From Morchella semilibera (lineage: Eukaryota > Ascomycota > Pezizomycetes > Pezizales > Morchellaceae): a DNA stretch of 64,000 nucleotides. This document shows positions 43,901 to 56,300 of the stretch, one piece after another. A program made the position numbers and the translations under genes. The number at the start of each line of letters is the position of its first letter. Within the stretch, counting starts at the first letter, position 1. The notes beneath the pieces were generated by a model. It saw only the letters and a list, made by a program, of their open reading frames with translations. It was not told the origin of the DNA and did not search any database. The stretch lies in the NCBI GenBank assembly GCA_009192285.1, contig CM018603.1, forward strand, positions 5,701,613-5,765,612, written 5' to 3'.

Positions 43901-45873
43901 TCTGGAGTATGAGTAATTACCTTGCTGTAAGGATCTTGTTCGTTCTTGCCAGATAAAAACATATGGAAAAGATAGACTATTATATCTTTAACTACCTTAC
44001 CGTATCGCCTTTCTCCTGGACGCTCAATCCTTTCGAATGGCTTAGTAGACCATTCAACAGAGCTATAACTGGCCATCCATCGTCGAGTGGGTATTCCAGC
44101 TTTTCTATCGTATAAATTGCCGCAGATAGTTATCATCATATCAATAGCTCTTGAGACTATACTCATTGCCTGATATAATTGTCCAGTTGGTATATCCACA
44201 AACCTTCTGATAACACTGATATCGATATGTCTGAAATGTTCGATCCAGCCTGTTCTATTTAGCCAAGGGGATATTTCGTCTCTCTCAACGTCTCCAATGA
44301 TACCACTATTATCCTTTTTATTTAGAGCCAAGTATCGTGCTTTTTCAAAAGCAATCATATCCCAAGTTATTGCGCCTTTACTAACTTTGTTTCCTAAGTC
44401 TGTTGAAACCGTAAACCACTTCTTGCCAAGACTATTGAAAAAACTCTGAACCTTCGCTGGCTCGTATCTCAAGTCTTTAGAGTTTGATGTAGGGTGAGAA
44501 CTCCGCAAGTGACGATTCATCGTCTCCTTCGACCTAGCAGCATAAGGACATACTGTGCATGCAAGTCCATCAAAAACCTCCAAAAAGTCGAATGCAGGTG
44601 ACATTGGTGTAGGTAATTTGACTTCTCCAACCGCAACTGTTTTAACTGACGCACAATACCTATCAACCTCTTTGTTGTGTCTCGGGAAATTATGATTTCC
44701 GGTCAGATGAGCGATAATGTATCTGGGATCAAGCCCCTTCTGACACTGGAAACAAGCAATTACTTGAAATTCCTTGCAATAATGTAGGCCTAGTTTTGTC
44801 CCAAGACGTATAAGAGATATGTCGTCTTCAATTATTCCCTCAGAATCATGCAAAATACCCCCCCTAATTCCCTCATCACTTGAAAAGGAATCGTGCATCC
44901 TCCAACTCGCAGGAATGATGATATTATCCTTTGGGTTTCCCAGAATTGTAGTTGTCTCATCTCCTATCTCTACCTGTAAACTGCTTCGTACTGAGGCAAA
45001 GGTATCTGGTATCCTGCTCACGTCGCTCTGGTTTTCAATAGCCTCCACCTGAACCCGTTCAGGCTCGGTCATATCGTTCCAGTCTGAAACTGTAATTATC
45101 TAATCGGGGTCAGCCGTGAACCACCCCACCAAGTTGTTGTCACTCACAGACGTAGCATCTGCTCCATCCCTCATTTCTAAAGTGCGTTGACTATCCTGTA
45201 CCAAGGGTGGACCTGGAACTGGGGGATTACTACCAGGAGGGACAGCACAATCACCACCCGCTAATCTCTCATTTTCTCCTAACTCGACAGGCGCAGTGGT
45301 ATAGCGTCTTGATTCGGCCAGAGGAGCGGCTACTCCATTGGAACAAGCCATAGATTCATTTGCAGCAGTAGGCGCCGTATCCGACCGCCTGGGAGCCACT
45401 CGGGGAGTAGGTGTCTTTGCTTTAGGAATAGCAGTGTGTACAAGAGTACCTCTCGCACCTCCGGTAATCAACGGATCGATGCAGGCACTTCCCTCATTTC
45501 CCTCATCCTCAATTGGATCGTCGGCGGCCGGGTCTTGGTTTGGCTTGGCTGATCCACGCTTGTATCCGATTGTGCCAATAGTATGAACATTGCTACGCAC
45601 CCTGATATGTCTGCGCATAGTCTCGGGTCTAGAGTGGGTATAGCCGCAGTGGCAACGGAATAATCCAGAGACTGCATCTCTTGTAAGAGAAATAGAAATA
45701 TCATCCCAGGTACTTGCTGATAAGGTATCCTGATGCGCATCCTAAATCCATAATTAGTATTAACCCTAGCAATAGGATAAAGGCGATGGCGCAGATACCT
45801 TTTTGTGATAATTCAGTTTTGAAGTAGAAGGAAATACCTTCTGACACTTTGGGCATTTAACCTCGTCAGACAT
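40741..45873 (-). CDS. Telomere-linked RecQ-type DNA helicase
   Basis: A three-exon gene. Exon 1 (45799-45873) encodes 25 residues from ATG. A 57-nt intron (45742-45798; GTATCT, TACTAAT branch, TTTAG) splits a C2H2 finger, C7-x2-C10-x12-H23-x4-H28. Exon 2 (45148-45741) adds C55/C57/H70/H78 and a Pro/Ala-rich linker. A 48-nt intron (45100-45147; GTGAGT, CTGAC branch, TTAG) removes an in-frame TAG and opens into exon 3. Exon 3 carries two more Cys/His fingers (residues ~330-430), a long recombinase-like middle region typical of fungal telomere-linked helicases, then the ATPase: GGGKS (~1227), DEAH (~1313), TATLP, QGSGRAGRDG (~1485), and a RecQ Cys4 zinc site (~1525-1560). The total is ~1,675 residues before the frame conflict at the 3' end. 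The family unwinds DNA 3'-5' and sits in subtelomeres. Confidence 0.85.
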
Positions 45874-46300
45874 TGATACCTGTATTTAACATTAAACTTT
45901 CCGCTACTATCAAAAGCCTAGGAACTATCACAAGTAGATTACCTGATATGCTTGTGTGACGATCTGGTAAAGCGTGTTCATGAAATGTTTACTAGGTTGA
46001 AGGTACTGTCTCCGTGCGTTCGCTCCTCTACAGTGACACCGCCATCATGATTTACGTTGCACCCCGCAAAGCAGCTCGGTGGCCTTTCCCATGGCTCTGC
46101 GCAACATAAGACCACGCTCACTTCTACCAACCTCCACGTGTACATTAATAACAGATGGTTTAAGCAATTTCTCAGCTTTCTTCTGCCTAGAGAAAGTATC
46201 AGACTGTACTCAATGTCTTATTTGGCCACCTCGTTTAAACATGACAAGTCAACGGACAGGTTGCGGCAGATAACACAACCTCAAATACTACTAAAGGACA
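45874..46300. other. Divergent intergenic region upstream of the helicase
   Basis: 5' flank of the helicase gene. Plus-strand frames crossing it have no recognised domain. Confidence 0.4.
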
Positions 46301-46855
46301 AACGCCCTAAGATTTATCCTTCCTGCTTATTTGTCCAGGTCGGATCATTATTTAAATGGATAGATTCTGCCTACTCCTACCTAAAACTACAACACACAGC
46401 ACTCATAATGACAGGTATGTCCGCGCGCCTATCATCTATGAATCAAAAAGCTTACGCACTACAGAAACTCGTAAAAAGGTGGACGGACAGCCTAAAGCCC
46501 CTAAAATGAGCCAGGATTCCTCGAGGCACTTCCAGCTACATATATCTACTTATTTCCCTACCAATGCTAAGCCGAAGATTCCAACCCTTCCTGGCCCATC
46601 TCGCCGGCCCCTTACCAGTCGTCAAGCCAAGAACGAAGCACATCCGGGGGGCGGAGGCTCTATATACTGTCTGAGACGGATCCTCTTCGGTCAAACAGCG
46701 AGAACGGACTTCAGCTCAAAAATATTGAGGAATTAGAGTCCAAGACGCTCAAGCGTGAGATGGAGGAAGCCGGACTGACGCCAAAGCAGCTTCTAAAATT
46801 GAGAGAAGGCCAGCAGCAACTTACTAGTCTAGGCTTTAGGAAAACCAGAAGATAA
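46300..46855 (+). pseudogene. Fragmentary ORF of unknown family
   Basis: Two overlapping frames look protein-like in succession. The first reads '...ETRKKVDGQPKAPKMSQD... PTLPGPSRRPL...' to about 46,650. The second, shifted, reads 'LYILSETDPLRSNSENGLQ', then a charged amphipathic 'EELESKTLKREMEEAGLTPK', and stops at TAA 46853-46855. The change of frame falls near a run of six G (46,646-46,651). I do not recognise the family. A frameshifted host gene or a sequencing slip are both possible. Confidence 0.3.
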
Positions 46856-47230
46856 TTCCTCTCCGAGGACAGCAGTTATAAAACATTTGCGAACTTTCTC
46901 TGATGTTCAAACCCCTTTTTGGGTAATTCCTGGTATTTGACCGGTCGATCAACAGACCAAATAATTCCTGTTTATCATGAAATACATGTAACTATGTGCT
47001 ACTCGCTGACTGGCGTCCTCAAACCTAACCCTTTGTGATACTTTGCAAATGCCACGTAGATATTTCTACCCCCATAACGTGGTATTATGCCTTCCCCTAT
47101 ACGTGGCTCGACAGACGCCACGGTTTCCCCTCCTGAATTCATTGCCCATCTTCCCACTCGACCATCATCCTCATCAACACACTTCCTCTCCTTTCATCAC
47201 CCCACAATCGACATTTATCACCGAGTTAGA

Positions 47231-48219
47231 ATGGCAGATACAGAGATCATCCAAAGTTCACGCTTCCCTTCATCCCCTCCCGGGCCTACCCCTCATGCAG
47301 CTGCCTTTGGTATGAATAAAGCTCCCATTGGTAAGACCTGACCTCCTCTCGATCCAGGAGTGATCAAAGACTTACACTATTAGATGCCATTTCCGCGGGT
47401 GCATCGGACTTTCCTACTCTCAAACCAACCAAGCGTAGCTTCCCTGGACCAGCCATCAACTCCGGATTCGATATGCCGTATTATTCTCCCCAGCAGGCAC
47501 TGCCCTACCTCTCTACCTTTCAATGTCGTTACCGCCCTGATCATCCATACCAGCGGGTTCTACAAATAGTTTCAGGTCCTGTCCCTCCATTTAGGTACCT
47601 CTCCCATACCGAGCCCACGGCCAGATACAGCCGCTACAAAATCATGGGTTATGAGACCTGGCGTCCTTCGGGTAACATCCTTGAGGAGTATGTTGGGGCT
47701 GATCCTGATGAGGGGGACCCCGAGGAGTCGGAACCCCCTGAGTGGCCTTGGGATCAATTCCTAACCAACAATGTACTAAAGCATACAACAACCTGGGCAC
47801 AGTGGCAAAGATACTTTCATTCTAAATACCGCTGCAGGACCAGGATGGTTGACTGTTACCTAGCAAACAATTGGAATGATCATGTCAAGCTGCCTCATCA
47901 TCTCCCCCCTTCATCAAGGTTCCCTGGCACCCTCAAGCAAGTCATTGACTCTTGGTACCCGGGGACAGTCGACCAGATTACATTAATCTTTGAATACGAG
48001 GACCCTACCTGGGATCCATACCCAACCCCATACAAAGTTCATCTTGGTGATTCCAGGCCCAAGGAAAATACCACCACTCTAGCCAAACCCAAGGTATTTC
48101 TCATATACTCAACAACTAAAGTCTTTTCCTTAGTTAATAGCTACGGAAGCAGGTGTCAGATATTTCTCCTCTCCTGCTCGGGTCTGATCAAATTCATCCC
48201 TTGTGCTATCCGTACCTGA
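47231..48219 (+). CDS. Two-exon protein of unknown function
   Basis: Exon 1 (47231-47330) runs from ATG and ends with a GTAAGA donor. A 53-nt intron (47331-47383, CTTAC branch, TTAG acceptor) joins in phase 1 to exon 2 at 47384, giving '...NKAPIDAISAGASDFPTLK...', which flows into a long open frame. The protein is ~310 residues and rich in Pro, Tyr and Trp, with acidic 'DPDEGDPEESEPPEWPW' and 'EYEDPTWDPYPTPY'. There is no signal peptide or membrane helix. A possible 40-nt intron near 48,093-48,132 (GTATTT, CTTAG) would replace the hydrophobic end by '...KPKLIATEAGVRYFSSP', which looks more protein-like. AATAAA-like signals follow at 48,305. I do not recognise the family; the splice consistency is the main support. 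Confidence 0.55.
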
Positions 48220-49370
48220 AGAAAAGGAAGGCATTTTGGGCTAGTCAGGAAGACCGGAAGTCACATGAATGATTGCTTGCTATGTTGGAATTTGTGAATT
48301 TCTTAATAAAATGGTTCTTATTAATAGTAGTTTGTATTTCCTACCCGCGCCTGAGGGAAAAGCTTTCATAATATATTCCTTGCTGTCAGGCATTTTCTCA
48401 TGCATCCGATACTAGTTAGACACCAATCCCGTCCCCAGACCTCATTGGGGTGTTTATTCTTGATATGCCTTGAATCCTCACCAGTGATACTAATCACTCA
48501 AAAGTAGGGATAGGCATGAGACAAGTTAACTTACACCATCCGCGCCCCACAATCTTTCTTGGGTATAATACCATTCCCTCTTATTGTCAAACACTTCCAC
48601 TATCCCACTACCACCATGTTTTTAAGAGACAAAAAAACAACTGCGTTGTGGTGAATATAAGATTCATGTGGGGCTACAGCATGGTCTAACATATTGAGAT
48701 ACAGATGTCACGTGCAAGATGCGGATATCCGCCACCGCATTGTCTCCCTTCTTCTGTCCCGCTCCGCAACCTTGACACATGGAGGGCAATGATATTTCAT
48801 ATCGTCATACATGAACCGAGAGTTTTTCGGAGGGCGATGCCTTACGAGGTAAGCGAAGCAATCTAAACCCGAGTGATCCTTCATGAGTCGAGTGATCGTT
48901 CATGAGTCGAGTGATATCGGATGACCCATTGATTGATCGCAGGTCAATTTATTAGTTGTAAACCCGCAGCCGTTCGTTACATACAATCTGTCGGGGTAAT
49001 ATCGTAAAATAGTTTGTCGCCGACTAATTTCCGTTGGTTAGAAAATCTCGCATGATATATCTCGTGTGGCGAACTGATGCTTATATTATATCACCTACGG
49101 ATGGGATCAAAGTATTTCCAGGTAGCTCATATAGGGCGCCTGCGCACCATCGACCCAGCTCGCAGAATATAATCCTTTGGTAATATCATGTGCGTTGAAG
49201 TTCTCTCCATGTCGGGAATGCTGGGCGTTTTGCGCCTGTTGCTCCGTCCACAAGTGCATGGAGCGAAGCCCTACCGGGGCGTATCAACTTAGGAATAACT
49301 GTTCTTGTGGGAATCTGATAGGATTGTATGGTTGATCTAGCCTAGATCGTACTCGTCTGCCTTTCATCTC
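48220..49370. other. Intergenic spacer
   Basis: No gene seen. It holds three tandem motif units GAGTGATC-N4-ATGA(G/C) at 48870-48926. Confidence 0.45.
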
Positions 49371-50110
49371 CTTTTTTGGTCTCCCATCTTTGCATCTAGT
49401 AGGTTCGTTCCTCCCTTTGTTACTCTCCTTTGCTGGCTCGGGTTATCCGGTGGTTGCCGGGCGCCTTTTCAGTCTCTCTGTTTGTGTTTGTCGGCTTGAT
49501 TAATTCAAGTAGCTCTTACCCATTCCCGGCTTTTCTCCCCCTGCTGGCTCGGGGTACCCAGTAACAATCACACAAACCGACAACCTCTTATTTTCTTCCC
49601 CCCTCTTTATCGAAAGCCGAATTGGTTAGTCACGGTGGCTTCGGCTCCTTTTGGGCTATTTTCCCACTGGGTCGTACTTGCAGTAATTTCATAGAAGTAT
49701 CCTGTAACGCCGGCCCCTTCTTCTACTTTCCCTTGCACTCTATCTGTCGGTGTTTATATCTCCGCCTCCCGCCCTATATATGCTTGCTTGGCAAAACAAG
49801 TAAGTCTGCCCCATTTTGCGATTTTCTCGCCTCGCCAGTTTGTGCCCGCGGTGATACCAGAAAAACACATCTAACCCTGACCCTCTCCTTTGAGTTACTC
49901 TCCTTGTCGGCTTGCTTTTAACTCACGTCCTACCCCCTCTGGTTTTATTTGTCGCTTTGTATAACCCCGCCCCACTCCTTCCCTCCTCCATTCTCCTCAG
50001 TCCGCATTTCAGTAACTTCGGTCCTGCCGCTCCTCTCGCTTTATTAGTTGGCTTGCTGTATAACTCCGCCCCCCGCCCTCTTGCCTCTCTCATCCTTTCC
50101 TCCCAATGTC
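49370..50110 (+). repeat. Diverged minisatellite-like block
   Basis: Irregular units such as GCTGGCTCGGGTTATCCGG, GTCGGCTTGATTAATTCAAG and GTTGGCTTGCTGTATAACTC alternate with C/T-rich stretches ending in CCCCGCCC. They resemble the GCCAGCTTG...TAACTC units at 28.6-38.0 kb, so this may be an old relative of that array. Confidence 0.4.
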
Positions 50111-51219
50111 GGCGCGCGGTGAGGCACACCCGTAGGAATGTTATTAACGTGGAGATTCAAGGCAACGGAAAATATAATATAGTTCATGACAATATGAAAG
50201 AAGGTAAGCCATGGATCTTATTCTTCATTGGTTCCGGGCGTCGTTGGTAAATAGCTGGGGCTTTTGATGGACCGCCACGGTTACATGACCGAAATGAGAA
50301 TCACGAACACCCTTGCAGAGTGGCTATACAAAGTTCTTTATTGCCTACTTTATGCTAGTGAATGCACAACCGATCCAGCAGAGACGAGCTCGTTTTCGTT
50401 CGACGTCAACACAAAGCCCTTGCTTTTGATTTTACAAAATTAGTAAGAATCAACAGTATACTATATTCTCTATCGCCTATCTTGCAGTGGTAAATAGGTA
50501 TTCAACTTGGCGGCTTTAATATATTTCGATGCGGGATGTCTTGATATGTTTGTGCTAGAGACGCGTTCTATGGTCACGCCTTACCGGGGGGGGGGGGGTG
50601 TTGATGCATACATGCCTGGAATCGGCATTTATTGTGCCAAAGGATTCGATTACTTCTTAAAGAATGAAAGAATACATCTTAATTGGGAATCAATTTGCGT
50701 TATAGGTTTCACTTTGCTTCCCTCCCTACTTGGACTTCTTGTTGGTATGTCTAGTTGGGTGGGGGTTGGTCATCTTATCCTTTGTATTCCCGCCCTCCTG
50801 CTCTACCACCGGGACCCAACCAGCGCAATCTCCCCTTCTTTATGTACCCGGGGATGCCGAGAAGTGATGTAACGACTCGGTTTACCGCTCACGATTTCCG
50901 CCGCGTGCGACCCAATCTCCCTAATGAAGCAACAATATATGTATACAGAAGAAAGAGAGTATAAGAACTCATTGATCATATTTTGATAAAAGAAATCAAG
51001 GAGGTCGCGAGTTCACTAAGACCTCACTTAACAGTGCAATCCCGAACCGCTGCATCACCTTCCGGTATCCCTGGGTACTTCCTCTCTAATATCCATCGGG
51101 GTATGGTAGTCCTCTTGCCTATATATATAAGGAGATAGCTTGTCCAGGCTCCGTACATATACCCCCTGAATTATATCTTTCGATATACGAGTGGAGATAT
51201 GTGTAATGAAAGGTGAGTG
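50111..51219. other. Intergenic spacer with a 13-G run
   Basis: No convincing gene. A 121-codon open frame at 50507-50872 begins at TTG and crosses a run of 13 G (50586-50598). It encodes one hydrophobic stretch (GFTLLPSLLGLLVG) but has no start or splice support. Confidence 0.4.
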
Positions 51220-51227
51220 GCTTTCAG

Positions 51228-51570
51228 CAGTGTTTCCAACAGTTGTAACCGGGTGGTATTTTCAGCCAAACTGAACCGAAGTGAATAAAAATAGCCCGCA
51301 AATGAACCGACCGAATAAGAACCAGTTTATACTGCAGAACCGTTTTGAGGTTTTGGCACTGGTCTAACAAGAACTGTACCTACACCAAAGGTGGTCAGGG
51401 TTAGGGTTCCTCACATGAGTAGTCCTAGCTGCATACAAAACCGGTTTTGTCCCAGCCCAAAACCGAACTGAACCAAATAGGGAGAAGACAAAACTAAACT
51501 GAACTGTTTCGTTAAACGGTTCTAGTAAACCGATTTGAACTGGTAAGCCGGAGAACCGTTGGAAACACTG
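51228..51570. mobile_element. hAT-type MITE (343 bp)
   Basis: Ends CAGTGTTTCCAACAGTTGT and, reverse complemented, CAGTGTTTCCAACGGTTCT, both reaching CCGG. They are flanked by perfect 8-bp target duplications GCTTTCAG (51220-51227 and 51571-51578). The CAGTG terminus and 8-bp duplication are diagnostic of hAT elements. The interior is rich in AACCGAACTGAACC-like words and has no transposase. It is non-autonomous and fairly young, given the intact duplication. Confidence 0.9.
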
Positions 51571-51578
51571 GCTTTCAG

Positions 51579-52759
51579 TGACCTTGAGAATTCCACGGCT
51601 AGACACCTTCAAGGTGCTGAGTCAAGAATGAGCCATCATCATCCCGGAGTTAGTCCGGACCTCTTGGATATACGATCTATACTAGCTAGAGTACAGAAGC
51701 ATTTCAAGGCCCTGGTAAGGTATACCTGGCTACACTGGGTGGGTGGGTGCCCTGACCTTCTGGCCAAGTTTGCGTTCACGCTCTCTTCCATTCGGTTAGG
51801 GTAGGGAATAATCGGTTTCTTCTTTGCATTTTCGTTCATAAACCATGGAAGATCCCACAAATCATGTATTGAACACTAGAACATAAGGCTCAGTGGATAC
51901 CATTTTATCTATGAAAATTTTATCCGTAGTCGTATGCTCATTTTAGCACTTTACAGCGATTCTGTAGTGTCACTCATGCCGTGCAAATGGCCCACAACAG
52001 CGGATCATAGGCGTCTGGTTTGTGAGACCTCCTTATTGTCTATAACGTCCCCAGGAAGTAGTGCACATGTGGTATTGCGCTACACATCCCATGTCCCTTC
52101 TCTTTTTAGTAGTAGCAATGGTGATTTTCTAGTCAAATTTAACGGGATCATGAGCCATCACTCGACCGAGGTTTACACACTTCCAAATTAATTTGTTTCA
52201 TTTTCCATGTTTACGTTGGACTTGGCTTATTTAGGTGGTGATTATGTATCCATATGACCTTTTCTAGAAGGACTAGATCCCACCTTTTGTTTTGGTTGAG
52301 GGATTGCAATCTTCCTAATTCTCGGGAGCTGTTTTAAAGTAGTTCTCTTACTCTTCATGTCTAATGCTACCACGGCATGTATACTCTGGCCCCTAACCAT
52401 TACAGGACCTAAGGTGTGAAAATTTAATCATCTGTTATAAGAAGTTTAATCCCATCATGAGCCATCACTCATTAATTTAAGGTATCTAAAGAGTTGTTCT
52501 TTCTTGAACTCTATTACCCTCTACGTATACAACCTCACTATCACGACTAGAATATATGTATCTCTTTGCCTCATTTCCTTTATGTCACGTCCTGCTCACG
52601 CACCCCTATCAACAACAAGTCATCGGCGTATAATAGCCTCTGAGATTGATATCAAAGAGATATTTATACTTACTTTCTGGAAACGGTGAGCTTATATTCA
52701 ATACTTCCATGGCCGTGCGGTGTGTTATATGTGTCACAGGTGTAAACTATTGCCCGATA
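51579..52759. other. Intergenic spacer
   Basis: No gene seen. GAGTGATG-N4-ATGAT motif copies lie on the minus strand at about 52147 and 52454. Confidence 0.45.
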
Positions 52760-53137
52760 ACGTGTTTCATCTGGGAGGCAGTCGTCACGAGAAAGGAACC
52801 GAGTCCCATTGATAAGTTCAGACTATGAAGCCGAATATTTCAGCGGAATTTTCATTATTATTTCCTGGGTGATGATTATTCAGGGTTGTTTTTGTTTTCT
52901 CTTTTTTTGGGGGGGGGGGTGCAAAAACCCAAAGGAGGCATTGTCCCGGGTATCGTTTATCAAAACAACCATCCTCCACACACTACCATCAGTATGTCAT
53001 CTAAATGACTCAAAGGAACATCTACAAGGGCCTTCTGCATAGTTGATTTTATCTAGCTTTAAGATCTCAAGTTTTTAAGGTCCTCCGTCATGGTTGATTG
53101 TTTCCCAAGTGGTTGTTTCTTTCCCGGTGAAACACGG
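52760..53137. mobile_element. TA-flanked MITE, copy 1 (378 bp)
   Basis: Left end ACGTGTTTCATCTGGGAGGC, then AGTCGTCACGAGAAAGG. Right end, reverse complemented, CCGTGTTTCACCGGGAAAG. TA flanks at 52758-52759 and 53138-53139. It shares ends with 59640-59988 and 63958. The inverted repeats are long (~45 bp) but diverged. No transposase. Confidence 0.6.
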
Positions 53138-56100
53138 TATATCTATTTCCAGAGAGCGGTTTGATTCATATTTTAAAATTTTCCGCAACACACATCCTAT
53201 TGGATCAATCATAAGGGTCTTTGGTGTGTTCTGGATTTTAGCCTTGTTCCGCCGGGAGCGTCGCAGGGCATACAATCTGAATTTACACAAATCTGATATT
53301 TCCACTCGTTTCCCTGTACCAAGAGACTTAGCCCACCTCCCAATCATGGGCTGTAGGGACATAAATCCCATTCACAGCACCTGAAAACTCGACCCTTAAA
53401 TCATGATATTTAATTTAGACCCATGAGAGTGCTTCGAACATCAATCATACTGAGGCCTGAAGTATCCCTAACCTACTTTCCTACATCTGGTTGACAGTGA
53501 CGGCGTCCCGCCTATGATCGAGCCGTTTGTCCACTCATATAGGACTATACGTGGATTCCTCTGTTTGACTCGCGGAAACTACTTGGATGTAGATAGGACC
53601 TTGTATAACCTCGATTCTTGCACGCCTGTTTAGGTTAGACGAGCATTGCCGGACCCCATCCTACGTATGGTAGTCTGTGTCACCAGTTGCAGCATTCAAG
53701 GAGTGCAAGTACCCCCGCCACTGACAGCTATATACAAAAATCAATCCAAATCCTCCTCACCCCCCGTAATTTAATGTACTCGAGGGGCCAGAACCAGACT
53801 CACATGAAATAAGGAAATAACAAGTAATCATTCAGGAAAGAAAGGACAAGAATTTAAAGGACATTAACACAATGATACAGCATTACTATGCAATGGCATC
53901 ATTCACTGTTGTCACCCAAGTACTATGGATCCATAACAACTGGTCTTCTGTAAGTGTTGTGAATATCAGGATACGTTATAGTAAATGTCAGGTAAATGGT
54001 GTCCGTATATGGTGCGGAGTGCTTTTTCCGTGATAGAAAGGTGTACTAAAATAGTTTGATGTAGGTCCGCAAGGATTTGGGATGCTTCTAAAATGTTTTC
54101 TCTATTTATCTTCATGGTTGCAGCTTTGGAACCATAGGGCAATGTCGTCAGTCTGCCTTGTATGTCAGGGGTGTCAAGGATAGAGGCAGGCCTAGCTTTA
54201 GAATATCACCTCCTGCTAGTAGCACAGCCATGCACAAAAGGGTGTATTCCTATTAGGGCCCGGTGACTATCCATACATTTAGATATGATTTACAGGCGCT
54301 TTAGCCCGTCCCGAGGTCTCAAAGTGCACACAGTCCTCAAACTCTTGATTTCTCAGCCGCAAAAAACACCGCGGCTTACCTCTAGCACTTTGCTCTTTGT
54401 AAGGCTCCCGAAATCGGCCCACATGACATCCTTGATGACCGCAACCATTATTAGATGATTAAGGCCTGAGACCACCGTAAGGGCAAACCCGCGCGCCGCC
54501 AATTTCAAGTCATTCCAATAAGGTCGGAATTCATGCATAACATATATCATTGCTTTCATATATCTAACATATCACCAGCTCATCTATGGGGTAGTCCCTG
54601 TTAGCTGGTATATGATTATGCAGCGCGTGGACTGAAATAATGAAATACTGTCACAAAGCAAAACCACAAAAGAAACTGAAGCAAGCCGAAATAGCTGTTT
54701 TCCCGCCTGTTGAGATCCCTCAACGTTACCCCCGCAGATGATCTGGAGATATGACAGGCGCTTGTCAATGATCTCTGTCACTCAGACTCCCCAGTCTGCA
54801 CCCAACCCAGTCGAGATTCCCGCTACCGCCTCCACATCCGCTGGTCACCCGGTAACCATCAGGACGGGTGATGTCAAATTTTGTACTCCTAAGTGGGAGG
54901 TATGCTGCGTGAGGGTCTCTGCGGATCCTAACACATCTGAAAGAAGCTGGACCTCAGCTCCCATATCAATGATATTGTATTACACCTTGCCGGTTAGCCG
55001 GTTATAAATATCTAGCTACCACACCACCAACAAATATTTCAATGTTTGAATCATCATAAATTTCAAGGAGCTCAAATAACTCGTCTCATCATGCACAACA
55101 TGTGGTAGGGCATCTCCTGTCCTTCGGTATGAGTTGAATCATGAAATATCACTCGGTTTGTGATTATGCCCTTGACGCAATAAATAACTTTCTGATTGGT
55201 TCTGCATCTCTTGTATGAAATAACTAAACACTAACCTCTAATAATGAAGTTTTTTATTTGAAACTTGGAGTCCGATAGAAGAGAATGGATTGCCAGGGTT
55301 CTCCTCTTTCAAATATCTGCTCTCCCTCCTGTCCTCACTTCGGGTAATGGTTCCTGTTCTCCAAAGCGAATTTGAGAATCAACCAGTGAATCTAGCGTAT
55401 CCAGCGAATTTGTGGCTTCGCATGGCGTGTATACGTATCTGATGTGCCGGTTAGTTCTTTACTCTCTATTCTTTAAAGGCTTTTACTTCACTCCGGCGCG
55501 TAGAGTGCTTAACAGCTCTTCTAGCCACAAGACTACAGGCCGATCGTAGAACACGGTATAGCACGGCCACAGTCACTAAGCATATGATACTACAGCGTCG
55601 CATAACCCTAACCCTTGATCAAAACAAGGCCGGAATGCAGCTGATCAATGCGGGTGTGCGGGCTACAGCTAAGTTGCACTCAAGATGTGCATATTTATAA
55701 TCGAAGAAAATCAAAGTTTAATTTTTGAAATTCTCAGTGCAGAATGAGGGTGAGTATTGGCCTACCTGTGCATCAAGAGCTTCCAGCGAATGAACCAATC
55801 CTCCATGGCCATTACCGTGTAATAAAGGAATCCGGGGACATTGGTCTTGGTCAAAGGTTAGCTCTCAAAGGTGCTGTAAGAGGTATATCAGTTTAAGCTT
55901 TAAAATATCTATCTGGCCTTGTACTGAGCGCATAGGGATATGTGGAGTATCTCCAGGGTAAATTGAGTTTTGACTAACCTCGTGTGAGCACTTTTTTCGG
56001 GGGTTAATTTCTTCTCGGAACAACCCCCCCCCCCCGGACAGGACGACGCCCGTGACTGAACCAGTCCAGCATAGTGCCCACCTCAGGCGCCACCTACTTA

Positions 56101-56300
56101 GTAAGTAACGTTTGTATTATATTGAGCGAGCCTGTTCCCTGTGACTGTAGCCGCGGCTCTCGCTCGACGCGTCGAGGCTAGGCGATAGTCCCTGCAACGT
56201 ATGAGGACTAGTCGCACCTCATAGTTATGCGATGTAATGTGAAGAAACAGCGACAATATCTTTGGTCATTGTAGTTCCTCTTTCTCGGCTCTTTTCCAAA
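53138..56300. other. Intergenic stretch, no supported gene
   Basis: Short frames only. The frame at 54738-55007 (89 codons, ATG, 'TPQSAPNPVEIPATASTSAG') has somewhat gene-like composition but no domain or splice support. A GAGTGATA motif copy lies at 55136-55156 (minus) and a run of 12 C near 56025. Confidence 0.4.

Noticed and set aside
50507-50872. 121-codon hydrophobic ORF
   Set aside because: It starts at TTG and depends on the reading of a 13-G homopolymer. No homologue recognised.
50586-56036. G or C runs of 11-13 bases at 50586, 52909 and 56025
   Set aside because: Probably ordinary homopolymers or assembly-sensitive spots. No functional context.
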